This document shows positions 8,284 to 23,400 of a stretch of DNA of 64,000 nucleotides, piece by piece. Under the pieces are notes generated by a model that worked only from the letters and a program-made list of their open reading frames with translations, was not told the origin of the DNA and did not search any database. The DNA comes from Dichetophora obliterata. Lineage: Eukaryota; Arthropoda; Insecta; Diptera; Sciomyzidae. Each line of letters begins with the position of its first letter. Position 1 is the stretch's first letter. The stretch lies in NCBI GenBank assembly GCA_963920525.1, contig OY986438.1, positions 187,346,388 to 187,410,387 of the forward strand, in the 5' to 3' direction. Made by a program: the position numbers and the translations under genes.

Positions 8284-10410
8284 TGAATATGCAGTCTTGT
8301 GTATATATGTATTAGAAACAATTTGGTGTATAAATCGTCCTTGTAGGATGTATGGTTTGGGAGTTATGACGGAAAAAGCACATGTTTTTGGCCAGCTTCC
8401 ACTCCAAAAAGTGTTCTACAACTCCTAAACTACAAGAGATAGAGCAAACGGCATTTGGACAAAGGAGTATCCCTTCTTAAGGACGAGGACCTGGTGCTCA
8501 TTTTAATGCATGAATCGTCCTTATCTGATATGTAGTTTTTATTTTAGAAAATAAATAAAAAAAATAAAAATTGACAAAAAAGGGCACATGAAATTAACAT
8601 GAAATCTAATTTTTAAAATTATTTTAAGGATACAGTCTTGTGGGCAGTAGCTTAAGGAACATTTTGATGCATAAATCGTCCTTTTATGATGTATGGTTTA
8701 GAAGTTATGGCTAAAAAATCAAAAAAATCGCAAAAAACCACGTCAAAAATGATTCATGTAAAAAATTTTAACTAAGATTCTTGAAAAAAAATCAAATTCC
8801 AGTAAACTTTTTTCTGAATATGCAGTCTTGTGTATATATGTATTAGAAACAATTTGGTGTATAAATCGTCCTTGTAGGATGTATGGTTTGGGAGTTATGA
8901 CGGAAAAAGCACATGTTTTTGGCCAGCTTCCACTCCAAAAAGTGTTCTACAACTCCTAAACTACAAGAGATAGAGCAAACGGCATTTGGACAAAGGAGTA
9001 TCCCTTCTTAAGGACGAGGACCTGGTGCTCATTTTAATGCATGAATCGTCCTTATCTGATATGTAGTTTTTATTTTAGAAAATAAATAAAAAAAATAAAA
9101 ATTGACAAAAAAGGGCACATGAAATTAACAGGAAATCTAATTTTTAAAATTATTTTAAGGATACAGTCTTGTGGGCAGTAGCTTAAGGAACATTTCGATG
9201 CATAAATCGTCCTTTTATGATGTATGGTTTAGAAGTTATGGCTAAAAAATCAAAAAAATCGCAAAAAACCACGTCTAAAACTATGATTCATGTAAAAAAT
9301 TTTAACTAAGATTCTTGAAAAAAAATCAAATTCCAGAAAACTTTTTTCTGAATATGCAGTCTTGTGTATATATGTATTAGAAACAATTTGGTGTATAAAT
9401 CGTCCTTGTAGGATGTATGGTTTGGGAGTTATGACGGAAAAAGCACATGTTTTTGGCCAGCTTCCACTCCAAAAAGTGTTCTACAACTCCTAAACTACAA
9501 GAGATAGAGCAAACGGCATTTGGACAAAGGAGTATCCCTTCTTAAGGACGAGGACCTGGTGCTCATTTTAATGCATGAATCGTCCTTATCTGATATGTAG
9601 TTTTTATTTTAGAAAATAAATAAAAAAAATAAAAATTGACAAAAAAGGGCACATGAAATTAACATGAAATCTAATTTTTAAAATTATTTTAAGGATACAG
9701 TCTTGTGGGCAGTAGCTTAAGGAACATTTTGATGCATAAATCGTCCTTTTATGATGTATGGTTTAGAAGTTATGGCTAAAAAATCAAAAAAATCGCAAAA
9801 AACCACGTCAAAAATGATTCATGTAAAAAATTTTAACTAAGATTCTTGAAAAAAAATCAAATTCCAGAAAACTTTTTTCTGAATATGCAGTCTTGTGTAT
9901 ATATGTATTAGAAACAATTTGGTGTATAAATCGTCCTTGTAGGATGTATGGTTTGGGAGTTATGACGGAAAAAGCACATGTTTTTGGCCAGCTTCCACTC
10001 CAAAAAGTGTTCTACAACTCCTAAACTACAAGAGATAGAGCAAACGGCATTTGGACAAAGGAGTATCCCTTCTTAAGGACGAGGACCTGGTGCTCATTTT
10101 AATGCATGAATCGTCCTTATCTGATATGTAGTTTTTATTTTAGAAAATAAATAAAAAAAATAAAAATTGACAAAAAAGGGCACATGAAATTAACATGAAA
10201 TCTAATTTTTAAAATTATTTTAAGGATACAGTCTTGTGGGCAGTAGCTTAAGGAACATTTTGATGCATAAATCGTCCTTTTATGATGTATGGTTTAGAAG
10301 TTATGGCTAAAAAATCAAAAAAATCGCAAAAAACCACGTCAAAAATGATTCATGTAAAAAATTTTAACTAAGATTCTTGAAAAAAAATCAAATTCCAGTA
10401 AACTTTTTTC

Positions 10411-11416
10411 TGAATATGCAGTCTTGTGTATATATGTATTAGAAACAATTTGGTGTATAAATCGTCCTTGTAGGATGTATGGTTTGGGAGTTATGACGGA
10501 AAAAGCACATGTTTTTGGCCAGCTTCCACTCCAAAAAGTGTTCTACAACTCCTAAACTACAAGAGATAGAGCAAACGGCATTTGGACTAATGCTCATTTT
10601 AATGCATGAATCGTCCTTATCTGATATGTAGTTTTTATTTTAGAAAATAAATAAAAAAAATAAAAATTGACAAAAAAGGGCACATGAAATTAACAGGAAA
10701 TCTAATTTTTAAAATTATTTTAAGGATACAGTCTTGTGGGCAGTAGCTTAAGGAACATTTCGATGCATAAATCGTCCTTTTATGATGTATGGTTTAGAAG
10801 TTATGGCTAAAAAATCAAAAAAATCGCAAAAAACCACGTCTAAAACTATGATTCATGTAAAAAATTTTAACTAAGATTCTTGAAAAAAAATCAAATTCCA
10901 GAAAACTTTTTTCTGAATATGCAGTCTTGTGTATATATGTATTAGAAACAATTTGGTGTATAAATCGTCCTTGTAGGATGTATGGTTTGGGAGTTATGAC
11001 GGAAAAAGCACATGTTTTTGGCCAGCTTCCACTCCAAAAAGTGTTCTACAACTCCTAAACTACAAGAGATAGAGCAAACGGCATTTGGACTAATGCTCAT
11101 TTTAATGCATGAACCGTCCTTATCTGATATGTAGTTTTTATTTTAGAAAATAAATAAAAAAAATCAAAATTGACAAAAAAGGACACATGAAATCAACATG
11201 AAATCTAATTTTTAAAATTATTTTAAGGATACAGTCTTGTGGGCAGTAGCTTAAGGAACATTTTGATGCATAAATCGTCCTTTTATGATGGATGGTTTAG
11301 AAGTTATGGCTAAAAAATAAAAAAAATCGCAAAAAACCACGTCAAAAACTATGATTCATGTAAAAAATTTTAACTAAGGTTCTTGAAAAAAAATCAAATT
11401 CCAGAAAACTTTTTTC
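10411..11416 (+). repeat. Two adjacent short units (503 bp each)
   Basis: This is the only place in the window where two 31-bp-deleted units lie side by side (10411 and 10914). Both carry the three extra bases of the CTATG class, giving 503 instead of 500. The second has GAACCGTCC in box B (about 11111) and GGACACATGAAATCAACATG, a combination also found in the short unit at 4654. Confidence 0.9.
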
Positions 11417-12482
11417 TGAATATGCAGTCTTGTGTATATATGTATTAGAAACAATTTGGTGTATAAATCGTCCTTGTAGGATGTATGGTTTGGGAGTTAT
11501 GACGGAAAAAGCACATGCTTTTGGCCAGCTTCCACTCCAAAAAGTGTTCTACAACTCCTAAACTACAAGAGATAGAGCAAACGGCATTTGGACAAAGGAG
11601 TATTCCTTCTTAAGGACGAGGCCTTGGTGCTCATTTTAATGCATGAATCGTCCTTATCTGATATGTAGTTTTTATTTTAGAAAATAAATAAAAAAAATAA
11701 AAATTGACAAAAAAGGGCACATGAAATTAACATGAAATCTAATTTTTAAAATTATTTTAAGGATACAGTCTTGTGGGTAGTAGCTTAAGGAACATTTTGA
11801 TGCATAAATCGTCCTTTTATGATGTATGGTTTAGAAGTTATGGCTAAAAAATAAAAAAAATCGCAAAAAACCACGTCAAAAACTATGATTCATGTAAAAA
11901 ATTTTAACTAAGATTCTTGAAAAAAAATCAAATTCCAGAAAACTTTTTTCTGAATATGCAGTCTTGTGTATATATGTATTAGAAACAATTTGGTGTATAA
12001 ATCGGCCTTGTAGGATGTATGGTTTGGGAGTTATGACGGAAAAAGCACATGTTTTTGGCCAGCTTCCACTCCAAAAAGTGTTCTACAACTCCTAAACTAC
12101 AAGAGATAGAGCAAACGGCATTTGGACAAAGGAGTATCCCTTCTTAAGGACGAGGACCTGGTGCTCATTTTAATGCATGAATCGTCCTTATCTGATATGT
12201 AGTTTTTATTTTAGAAAATAAATAAAAAAAATAAAAATTGACAAAAAAGGGCACATGAAATTAACATGAAATATAATTTTTAAAATTATTTTAAGGATAC
12301 AGTATTGTGGACAGTAGCTTAAGGAACATTTTGATGCATAAATCGTCCTTTTATGATGTATGGTTTAGAAGTTATGGCTAAAAAATCAAAAAAATCGCAA
12401 AAAACCACGTCAAAAATGATTCATGTAAAAAATTTTAACTAAGATTCTTGAAAAAAAAATCAAATTCCAGAAAACTTTTTTC

Positions 12483-15400
12483 TGAATATGCAGTCTTGTG
12501 TATATATGTATTAGAAACAATTTGGTGTATAAATCGTCCTTGTAGGATGTATGGTTTGGGAGTTATGACGGAAAAAGCACATGTTTTTGGCCAGCTTCCA
12601 CTCCAAAAAGTGTTCTACAACTCCTAAACTACAAGAGATAGAGCAAACGGCATTTGGACAAAGGAGTATCCCTTCTTAAGGACGAGGACCTGGTGCTCAT
12701 TTTAATGCATGAATCGTCCTTATCTGATATGTAGTTTTTATTTTAGAAAATAAATAAAAAAAATAAAAATTGACAAAAAAGGGCACATGAAATTAACATG
12801 AAATCTAATTTTTAAAATTATTTTAAGGATACAGTCTTGTGGGCAGTAGCTTAAGGAACATTTTGATGCATAAATCGTCCTTTTATGATGTATGGTTTAG
12901 AAGTTATGGGTAAAAAATAAAAAAAAACGCAAAAAACCACGTCAAAAATGATTCATGTAAAAAATTTTAACTAAGATTCTTGAAAAAAAAATCAAATTCC
13001 AGTAAACTTTTTTCTGAATATGCAGTCTTGTGTATATATGTATTAGAAACAATTTGGTGTATAAATCGTCCTTGTAGGATGTATGGTTTGGGAGTTATGA
13101 CGGAAAAAGCACATGTTTTTGGCCAGCTTCCACTCCAAAAAGTGTTCTACAACTCCTAAACTGCAAGAGATAGAGCAAACGGCATTTGGACAAAGGAGTA
13201 TCCCTTCTTAAGGACGAGGACCTGGTGCTCATTTTAATGCATGAATCGTCCTTATCTGATATGTAGTTTTTATTTTAGAAAATAAATAAAAAAAATAAAA
13301 ATTGACAAAAAAGGGCACATGAAATTAACATGAAATCTAATTTTTAAAATTATTTTAAGGATACAGTCTTGTGGGCAGTAGCTTAAGGAACATTTTGATG
13401 CATAAATCGTCCTTTTATGATGTATGGTTTAGAAGTTATGGCTAAAAAATCAAAAAAATCGCAAAAAACCACGTCTAAAACTATGATTCATGTAAAAAAT
13501 TTTAACTAAGATTCTTGAAAAAAAATCAAATTCCAGAAAACTTTTTTCTGAATATGCAGTCTTGTGTATATATGTATTAGAAACAATTTGGTGTATAAAT
13601 CGTCCTTGTAGGATGTATGGTTTGGGAGTTATGACGGAAAAAGCACATGTTTTTGGCCAGCTTCCACTCCAAAAAGTGTTCTACAACTCCTAAACTACAA
13701 GAGATAGAGCAAACGGCATTTGGACAAAGGAGTATCCCTTCTTAAGGACGAGGACCTGGTGCTCATTTTAATGCATGAATCGTCCTTATCTGATATGTAG
13801 TTTTTATTTTAGAAAATAAATAAAAAAAATAAAAATTGACAAAAAAGGGCACATGAAATTAACATGAAATCTAATTTTTAAAATTATTTTAAGGATACAG
13901 TCTTGTGGGCAGTAGCTTAAGGAACATTTTGATGCATAAATCGTCCTTTTATGATGTATGGTTTAGAAGTTATGGCTAAAAAATCAAAAAAATCGCAAAA
14001 AACCACGTCTAAAACTATGATTCATGTAAAAAATTTTAACTAAGATTCTTGAAAAAAAATCAAATTCCAGAAAACTTTTTTCTGAATATGCAGTCTTGTG
14101 TATATATGTATTAGAAACAATTTGGTGTATAAATCGTCCTTGTAGGATGTATGGTTTGGGAGTTATGACGGAAAAAGCACATGTTTTTGGCCAGCTTCCA
14201 CTCCAAAAAGTGTTCTACAACTCCTAAACTACAAGAGATAGAGCAAACGGCATTTGGAATAATGCTCATTTTAATGCATGAATCGTCCTTATCTGATATG
14301 TAGTTTTTATTTTAGAAAATAAATAAAAAAAATCAAAATTGACAAAAAATGACACATGAAATCAACATGAAATCTAATTTTTAAAATTATTTTAAGGATA
14401 CAGTCTTGTGGGCAGTAGCTTAAGGAACAGTTTGATGCATAAATCGTCCTTTTATGATGTATAGTTTAGAAGTTATGGCTAAAAAATAAAAAAAATCGCA
14501 AAAAACCACGTCAAAAATGATTCATGTAAAAAATTTTAAGTAAGATTCTTGAAAAAAAAATCAAATTCCAGTAAACTTTTTTCTGAATATGCAGTCTTGT
14601 GTATATATGTATTAGAAACAATTTGGTGTATAAATCGTCCTTGTAGGATGTATGGTTTGGGAGTTATGACGGAAAAAGCACATGTTTTTGGCCAGCTTCC
14701 ACTCCAAAAAGTGTTCTACAACTCCTAAACTACAAGAGATAGAGCAAACGGCATTTGGACAAAGGAGTATCCCTTCTTAAGGACGAGGACCTGGTGCTCA
14801 TTTTAATGCATGAATCGTCCTTATCTGATATGTAGTTTTTATTTTAGAAAATAAATAAAAAAAATAAAAATTGACAAAAAAGGGCACATGAAATTAACAT
14901 GAAATCTAATTTTTAAAATTATTTTAAGGATACAGTCTTGTGGGCAGTAGCTTAAGGAACATTTTGATGCATAAATCGTCCTTTTATGATGTATGGTTTA
15001 GAAGTTATGGGTAAAAAATAAAAAAAAACGCAAAAAACCACGTCAAAAATGATTCATGTAAAAAATTTTAACTAAGATTCTTGAAAAAAAAATCAAATTC
15101 CAGTAAACTTTTTTCTGAATATGCAGTCTTGTGTATATATGTATTAGAAACAATTTGGTGTATAAATCGTCCTTGTAGGATGTATGGTTTGGGAGTTATG
15201 ACGGAAAAAGCACATGTTTTTGGCCAGCTTCCACTCCAAAAAGTGTTCTACAACTCCTAAACTGCAAGAGATAGAGCAAACGGCATTTGGACAAAGGAGT
15301 ATCCCTTCTTAAGGACGAGGACCTGGTGCTCATTTTAATGCATGAATCGTCCTTATCTGATATGTAGTTTTTATTTTAGAAAATAAATAAAAAAAAATAA

Positions 15401-16716
15401 AAATTGACAAAAAAGGGCACATGAAATTAACATGAAATATAATTTTTAAAATTATTTTAAGGATACAGTCTTGTGGGCAGTAGCTTAAGGAACATTTTGA
15501 ATCATAAATCGTGCTTTTATGATGTATGGTTTAGAAGTTATGGCTAAAAAATCAAAAAAATCGCAAAAAACCACGTCAAAAATGATTCATGTAAAAAATT
15601 TTAACTAAGATTCTTGAAAAAAAAATCAAATTCCAGTAAACTTTTTTCTGAATATGCAGTCTTGTGTATATATGTATTAGAAACAATTTGGTGTATAAAT
15701 CGTCCTTGTAGGATGTATGGTTTGGGAGTTATGACGGAAAAAGCACATGTTTTTGGCCAGCTTCCACTCCAAAAAGTGTTCTACAACTCCTAAACTACAA
15801 GAGATAGAGCAAACGGCATTTGGACAAAGGAGTATCCCTTCTTAAGGACGAGGACCTGGTGCTCATTTTAATGCATGAATCGTCCTTATCTGATATGTAG
15901 TTTTTATTTTAGAAAATAAATAAAAAAAATAAAAATTGACAAAAAAGGGCACATTAAATTAACATGAAATCTAATTTTTAAAATTATTTTAAGGATACAG
16001 TCTTGTGGGCAGTAGCTTAAGGAACATTTTGATGCATAAATCGTCCTTTTATGATGTATGGTTTAGAAGTTATGGCTAAAAAATCAAAAAAATCGCAAAA
16101 AACCACGTCTAAAACTATGATTCATGTAAAAAATTTTAACTAAGATTCTTGAAAAAAAATCAAATTCCAGAAAACTTTTTTCTGAATATGCAGTCTTGTG
16201 TATATATGTATTAGAAACAATTTGGTGTATAAATCGTCCTTGTAGGATGTATGGTTTGGGAGTTATGACGGAAAAAGCACATGTTTTTGGCCAGCTTCCA
16301 CTCCAAAAAGTGTTCTACAACTCCTAAACTACAAGAGATAGAGCAAACGGCATTTGGACATAGGAGTATCCCTTCTTAAGGACGAGGACCTGGTGCTCAT
16401 TTTAATGCATGAATCGTCCTTATCTGATATGTAGTTTTTATTTTAGAAAATAAATAAAAAAAATAAAAATTGACAAAAAAGGGCACATGAAATTAACATG
16501 AAATCTAATTTTTAAAATTATTTTAAGGATACAGTCTTGTGGGCAGTAGCTTAAGGAACATTTTGATGCATAAATCGTCCTTTTATGATGTATGGTTTAG
16601 AAGTTATGGCTAAAAAATCAAAAAAATCGCAAAAAACCACGTCAAAAACTATGATTCATGTAAAAAATTTTAACTAAGATTCTTGAAAAAAAATCAAATT
16701 CCAGAAAACTTTTTTC
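12483..16716 (+). repeat. Four-unit block repeated at 2101 bp
   Basis: Two private variants recur at exactly 2101 bp: GGGTAAAAAATAAAAAAAAA (about 12908 and 15009) and CTGCAAGAGA (13161 and 15262). The first block comprises units 12483, 13015, 13549 and 14083 (532, 534, 534, 501 bp). The second comprises 14584, 15116, 15649 and 16183 (532, 533, 534, 534 bp). The last unit is short only in the first block, so the blocks have since diverged or the duplication covered only the first two units. Confidence 0.75.
14083..14583 (+). repeat. Short unit (501 bp) with altered junction
   Basis: The deletion junction reads TTTGGAATAATGC instead of the TTTGGACTAATGC of the other short units. The next stretch has TGACACATGAAATC where most units have GGGCACATGAAATT. 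It is a diverged member of the short class. Confidence 0.85.
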
Positions 16717-18286
16717 TGAATATGCAGTCTTGTGTATATATGTATTAGAAACAATTTGGTGTATAAATCGTCCTTGTAGGATGTACAGTTTGGGAGTTAT
16801 GACGGAAAAAGCACATGTTTTTGGCGAGCTACCACTCCAAAAAGTGTTCTACAACTCCTAAACTACAAGAGATAGAGCAAACGGCATTTGGACAAAGGAG
16901 TATCCCTTCTTAAGGACGAGGACCTGGTGCTCATTTTAATGCATGAATCGTCCTTATCTGATATGTAGTTTTTATTTTAGAAAATAAATAAAAAAAATAA
17001 AAATTGACAAAAAAGGGCACATGAAATTAACATGAAATCTAATTTTTAAAATTATTTTAAGGATACACTCTTGTGGGCAGTAGCTTAAGGAACATTTTGA
17101 TGCATAAATCGTCCTTTTATGATGTATGGTTTAGAAGTTATGGCTAAAAAATCAAAAAAATCGCAAAAAACCACGTCAAAAATGATTCATGTAAAAAATT
17201 TTAACTAAGATTCTTGAAAAAAAAAATCAAATTCCAGTAAACTTTTTTCTGAATATGCAGTCTTGTGTATATATGTATTAGAAACAATTTGGTGTATAAA
17301 TCGTCCTTGTAGGATGTATGGTTTGGGAGTTATGACGGAAAAAGCACATGTTTTTGGCCAGCTTCCACTCCAAAAAGTGTTCTACAACTCCTAAACTACA
17401 AGAGATAGAGCAAACGGCATTTGGACTAATGCTCATTTTAATGCATGAATCGTCCTTATCTGATATGTAGTTTTTATTTAAGAAAATAAATAAAAAAAAT
17501 AAAAATTGACAAAAAAGGGCACATGAAATTAACATGAAATCTAATTTTTAAAATTATTTTAAGGATACAGTCTTGTGGGCAGTAGCTTAAGGAACATTTT
17601 GATGCATAAATCGTCCTTTTATGATGTATGGTTTAGAAGTTATGGCTAAAAAATCAAAAAAATCGCAAAAAACCACGTCTAAAACTATGATTCATGTAAA
17701 AAATTTTAACTAAGATTCTTGAAAAAAAATCAAATTCCAGAAAACTTTTTTCTGAATATGCAGTCTTGTGTATATATGTATTAGAAACAATTTGGTGTAT
17801 AAATCGTCCTTGTAGAATGTACAGTTTGGGAGTTATGACGGAAAAAGCACATGTTTTTGGCGAGCTACCACTCCAAAAAGTGTTCTACAACTCCTAAACT
17901 ACAAGAGATAGAGCAAACGGCATTTGGACAAAGGAGTATCCCTTCTTAAGGACGAGGACCTGGTGCTCATTTTAATGCATGAATCGTCCTTATCTGATAT
18001 GTAGTTTTTATTTTAGAAAATAAATAAAAAAAATCAAAATTGACAAAAAAGGGCACATGAAATTAACATGAAATCTAATTTTTAAAATTATTTTAAGGAT
18101 ACAGTCTTGTGGGTAGTAGCTTAAGGAACATTTTGATGCATAAATCGTCCTTTTATGATGTATGGTTTAGAAGTTATGGCTAAAAAATAAAAAAAATCGC
18201 AAAAAACCACGTCAAAAACTATGATTCATGTAAAAAATTTTAACTAAGATTCTTGAAAAAAAATCAAATTCCAGAAAACTTTTTTC
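16717..18286 (+). repeat. Unit pair marked by GTACAGTTTGGG and GCGAGCTACC
   Basis: Two linked substitution sets in submonomer A, GATGTACAG or AATGTACAG for GATGTATGG and GCGAGCTACC for GCCAGCTTCC, occur only in units 16717 and 17753, 1036 bp apart (533 + 503). The unit between them (17250) is normal at these sites and is short. Exchange or conversion carried the marked sequence across one intervening unit. Confidence 0.75.
17250..17752 (+). repeat. Short unit (503 bp), last of the left cluster
   Basis: After this copy no 31-bp-deleted unit occurs for about 39 kb, until 57104. It has TTTATTTAAGAAAATAAA where other units have TTTATTTTAGAAAATAAA, a change that opens an 85-codon frame on the minus strand. 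That frame is not a gene. Confidence 0.88.
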
Positions 18287-20420
18287 TGAATATGCAGTCT
18301 TGTGTATATATGTATTAGAAACAATTTGGTGTATAAATCGTCCTTGTAGGATGTATGGTTTGGGAGTTATGACGGAAAAAGCACATGTTTTTGGCCAGCT
18401 TCCACTCCAAAAAGTGTTCTACAACTCCTAAACTACAAGAGATAGAGCAAACGGCATTTGGACAAAGGAGTATCCCTTCTTAAGGACGAGGACCTGGTGC
18501 TCATTTTAATGCATGAATCGTCCTTATCTGATATGTAGTTTTTATTTTAGAAAATAAATAAAAAAAATAAAAATTGACAAAAAAGGGCACATGAAATTAA
18601 CATGAAATCTAATTTTTAAAATTATTTTAAGGATACAGTGTTATGGGCAGTAGCTTAAGGAACATTTTGATGCATAAATCGTCCTTTTATGATGTATGGT
18701 TTAGAAGTTATGGCTAAAAAATCAAAAAAATCGCAAAAAACCACGTCAAAAACTATGATTCATGTAAAAAATTTTAACTAAGATTCTTGAAAAAAAATCA
18801 AATTCCAGAAAACTTTTTTCTGAATATGCAGTCTTGTGTATATATGTATTAGAAACAATTTGGTGTATAAATCGTCCTTGTAGGATGTATGGTTTGGGAG
18901 TTATGACGGAAAAAGCACATGTTTTTGGCCAGCTTCCACTCCAAAAAGTGTTCTACAACTCCTAAACTACAAGAGATAGAGCAAACGGCATTTGGACAAA
19001 GGAGTATCCCTTCTTAAGGACGAGGACCTGGTGCTCATTTTAATGCATGAATCGTCCTTATCTGATATGTAGTTTTTATTTTAGAAAATAAATAAAAAAA
19101 ATAAAAATTGACAAAAAAGGGCACATGAAATTAACATGAAATCTAATTTTTAAAATTATTTTAAGGATACAGTCTTGTGGGCAGTAGCTTAAGGAACATT
19201 TTGATGCATAAATCGTCCTTTTATGATGTATGGTTTAGAAGTTATGGCTAAAAAATCAAAAAAATCGCAAAAAACCACGTCAAAAACTATGATTCATGTA
19301 AAAAATTTTAACTAAGATTCTTGAAAAAAAATCAAATTCCAGTAAACTTTTTTCTGAATATGCAGTCTTGTGTATATATGTATTAGAAACAATTTGGTGT
19401 ATAAATCGTCCTTGTAGGATGTATGGTTTGGGAGTTATGACGGAAAAAGCACATGTTTTTGGCCAGCTTCCACTCCAAAAAGTGTTCTACAACTCCTAAA
19501 CTACAAGAGATAGAGCAAACGGTATTTGGACAAAGGAGTATCTCTTCTTAAGGAAGAGCACCTGGTGCTCATTTTAATGCATGAATCGTCCTTATCTGAT
19601 ATGTAGTTTTTATTTTAGAAAATAAATAAAAAAAATAAAAATTGACAAAAAAGGGCACATGAAATTAACATGAAATCTAATTTTTAAAATTATTTTAAGG
19701 ATACAGTCTTGTGGGCAGTAGCTTAAGGAACATTTTGATGCATAAATCGTCCTTTTATGATGTATGGCTTAGAAGTTATGGCTAAAAAATCAAAAAAATC
19801 GCAAAAAACCACGTCTAAAACTATGATTCATGTAAAAAATTTTAACGAAGATTCTTGAAAAAAAATCAAATTCCAGAAAACTTTTTTCTGAATATGCAGT
19901 CTTTTGTATATATGTATTAGAAACAATTTGGTGTATAAATCGTCCTTGTAGGATGTATGGTTTGGGAGTTATGACGGAAAAAGCACATGTTTTTGGCCAG
20001 CTTCCACTCCAAAAAGTGTTCTACAACTCCTAAACTACAAGAGATAGAGCAAACGGCATTTGGACAAAGGAGTATCCCTTCTTAAGGACGAGGACCTGGT
20101 GCTCATTTTAATGCATGAATCATCCTTATCTGATATGTAGTTTTTATTTTAGAAAATAAATAAAAAAAATAAAAATTGACAAAAAAGGGCACATGAAATT
20201 AACATGAAATCTAATTTTTAAAATTATTTTAAGGATACAGTCTTGTGGGCAGTAGCTTAAGGAACATTTTGATGCATAAATCGTCCTTTTATGATGTATG
20301 GTTTAGAAGTTATGGCTAAAAAGTCAAAAAAATCGCAAAAAACCACGTCAAAAATGATTCATGTAAAAAATTTTAACTAAGATTCTTGAAAAAAAAAATC
20401 AAATTCCAGTAAACTTTTTC

Positions 20421-23400
20421 TGAATATGCAGTCTTGTGTATATATGTATTAGAAACAATTTGGTGTATAAATCGTCCTTGTAGGATGTATGGTTTGGGAG
20501 TTATGACGGAAAAAGCACATGTTTTTGGCCAGCTTCCACTCCAAAAAGTGTTCTACAACTCCTAAACTACAAGAGATAGAGCAAACGGCATTTGGACAAA
20601 GGAGTATCCCTTCTTAAGGACGAGGACCTGGTGCTCATTTTAATGCATGAATCGTCCTTATGTGATATGTAGTTTTTATTTTAGAAAATAAATAAAAAAA
20701 ATCAAAATTGACAAAAAAGGGCACATGAAATTAACATGAAATCTAATTTTTAAAATTATTTTAAGGATACAGTCTTGTGGGCAGTAGCTTAAGGAACATT
20801 TTGATGCATAAATCGTCCTTTTATGATGTATGGTTTAGAAGTTATGGCTAAAAAATCAAAAAAATCGCAAAAAACCACGTCAAAAATGATTCATGTAAAA
20901 AATTTTAACTAAGATTCTTGAAAAAAAAATCAAATTCCAGTAAACTTTTTTCTGAATATGCAGTCTTGTGTATATATGTATTAGAAACAATTTGGTGTAT
21001 AAATCGTCCTTGTAGGATGTATGGTTTGGGAGTTATGACGGAAAAAGCACATGTTTTTAGCCAGCTTCCACTCCAAAAAGTGTTCTACAACTCCTAAACT
21101 ACAAGAGATAGAGCAAACGGCATTTGGACAAAGGAGTATCCCTTCTTAAGGACGAGGACCTGGTGCTCATTTTAATGCATGAATCGTCCTTATCTGATAT
21201 GTAGTTTTTATTTTAGAAAATAAATAAAAAAAATAAAAATTGACAAAAAAGGGCACATGAAATTAACATGAAATCTAATTTTTAAAATTATTTTAAGGAT
21301 ACAGTCTTGTGGGCAGTAGCTTAAGGAACATTTTGATGCATAAATCGTCCTTTTATGATGTATGGTTTAGAAGTTATGGCTAAAAAATCAAAAAAATCGC
21401 AAAAAACCACGTCAAAAACTATGATTCATGTAAAAAATTTTAACTAAGATTCTTGAAAAAAAATCAAATTCCAGAAAACTTTTTTCTGAATATGCAGTCT
21501 TGTGTATATATGTATTAGAAACAATTTGGTGTATAAATCGTCCTTGTAGGATGTATGGTTTGGGAGTTATGACGGAAAAAGCACATGTTTTTGGCCAGCT
21601 TCCACTCCAAAAAGTGTTCTACAACTCCTAAACTACAAGAGATAGAGCAAACGGCATTTGGACAAAGGAGTATCCCTTCTTAAGGACGAGGACCTGGTGC
21701 TCATTTTAATGCATGAATCGTCCTTATCTGATATGTAGTTTTTATTTTAGAAAATAAATAAAAAAAATAAAAATTGACAAAAAAGGGCACATGAAATTAA
21801 CATGAAATCTAATTTTTAAAATTATTTTAAGGATACAGTCTTGTGGGCAGTAGCTTAAGGAACATTTTGATGCATAAATCGTCCTTTTATGATGTATGGT
21901 TTAGAAGTTATGGCTAAAAAATCAAAAAAATCGCAAAAAACCACGTCAAAAACTATGATTCATGTAAAAAATTTTAACTAAGATTCTTGAAAAAAAATCA
22001 AATTCCAGAAAACTTTTTTCTGAATATGCAGTCTTGTGTATATATGTATTAGAAACAATTTGGTGTATAAATCGTCCTTGTAGGATGTATGGTTTGGGAG
22101 TTATGACGGAAAAAGCACATGTTTTTGGCCAGCTTCCACTCCAAAAAGTGTTCTACAACTCCTAAACTACAAGAGATAGAGCAAACGGCATTTGGACAAA
22201 GGAGTATCCCTTCTTAAGGACGAGGACCTGGTGCTCATTTTAATGCATGAATCGTCCTTATGTGATATGTAGTTTTTATTTTAGAAAATAAATAAAAAAA
22301 ATCAAAATTGACAAAAAAGGGCACATGAAATTAACATGAAATCTAATTTTTAAAATTATTTTAAGGATACAGTCTTGTGGGCAGTAGCTTAAGGAACATT
22401 TTGATGCATAAATCGTCCTTTTATGATGTATGGTTTAGAAGTTATGGCTAAAAAATCAAAAAAATCGCAAAAAACCACGTCAAAAATGATTCATGTAAAA
22501 AATTTTAACTAAGATTCTTGAAAAAAAAATCAAATTCCAGTAAACTTTTTTCTGAATATGCAGTCTTGTGTATATATGTATTAGAAACAATTTGGTGTAT
22601 AAATCGTCCTTGTAGGATGTATGGTTTGGGAGTTATGACGGAAAAAGCACATGTTTTTGGCCAGCTTCCACTCCAAAAAGTGTTCTACAACTCCTAAACT
22701 ACAAGAGATAGAGCAAACGGCATTTGGACAAAGGAGTATCCCTTCTTAAGGACGAGGACCTGGTGCTCATTTTAATGCATGAATCGTCCTTATCTGATAT
22801 GTAGTTTTTATTTTAGAAAATAAATAAAAAAAATCAAAATTGACAAAAAAGGGCACATGAAATTAACATGAAATCTAATTTTTAAAATTATTTTAAGGAT
22901 ACAGTCTTGTGGGCAGTAGCTTAAGGAACATTTTGATGCATAAATCGTCCTTTTATGATGTATGGTTTAGAAGTTATGGCTAAAAAATCAAAAAAATCGC
23001 AAAAAACCACGTCAAAAATGATTCATGTAAAAAATTTTAACTAAGATTCTTGAAAAAAAAATCAAATTCCAGTAAACTTTTTTCTGAATATGCAGTCTTG
23101 TGTATATATGTATTAGAAACAATTTGGTGTATAAATCGTCCTTGTAGGATGTATGGTTTGGGAGTTATGACGGAAAAAGCACATGTTTTTGGCCAGCTTC
23201 CACTCCAAAAAGTGTTCTACAACTCCTAAACTACAAGAGATAGAGCAAACGGCATTTGGACAAAGGAGTATCCCTTCTTAAGGACGAGGACCTGGTGCTC
23301 ATTTTAATGCATGAATCGTCCTTATCTGATATGTAGTTTTTATTTTAGAAAATAAATAAAAAAAATAAAAATTGACAAAAAAGGGCACATGAAATTAACA

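Noticed and set aside
17278..17535. 85-codon open frame within the satellite
   Set aside because: It is opened by chance changes in one short unit and is not maintained in other units.
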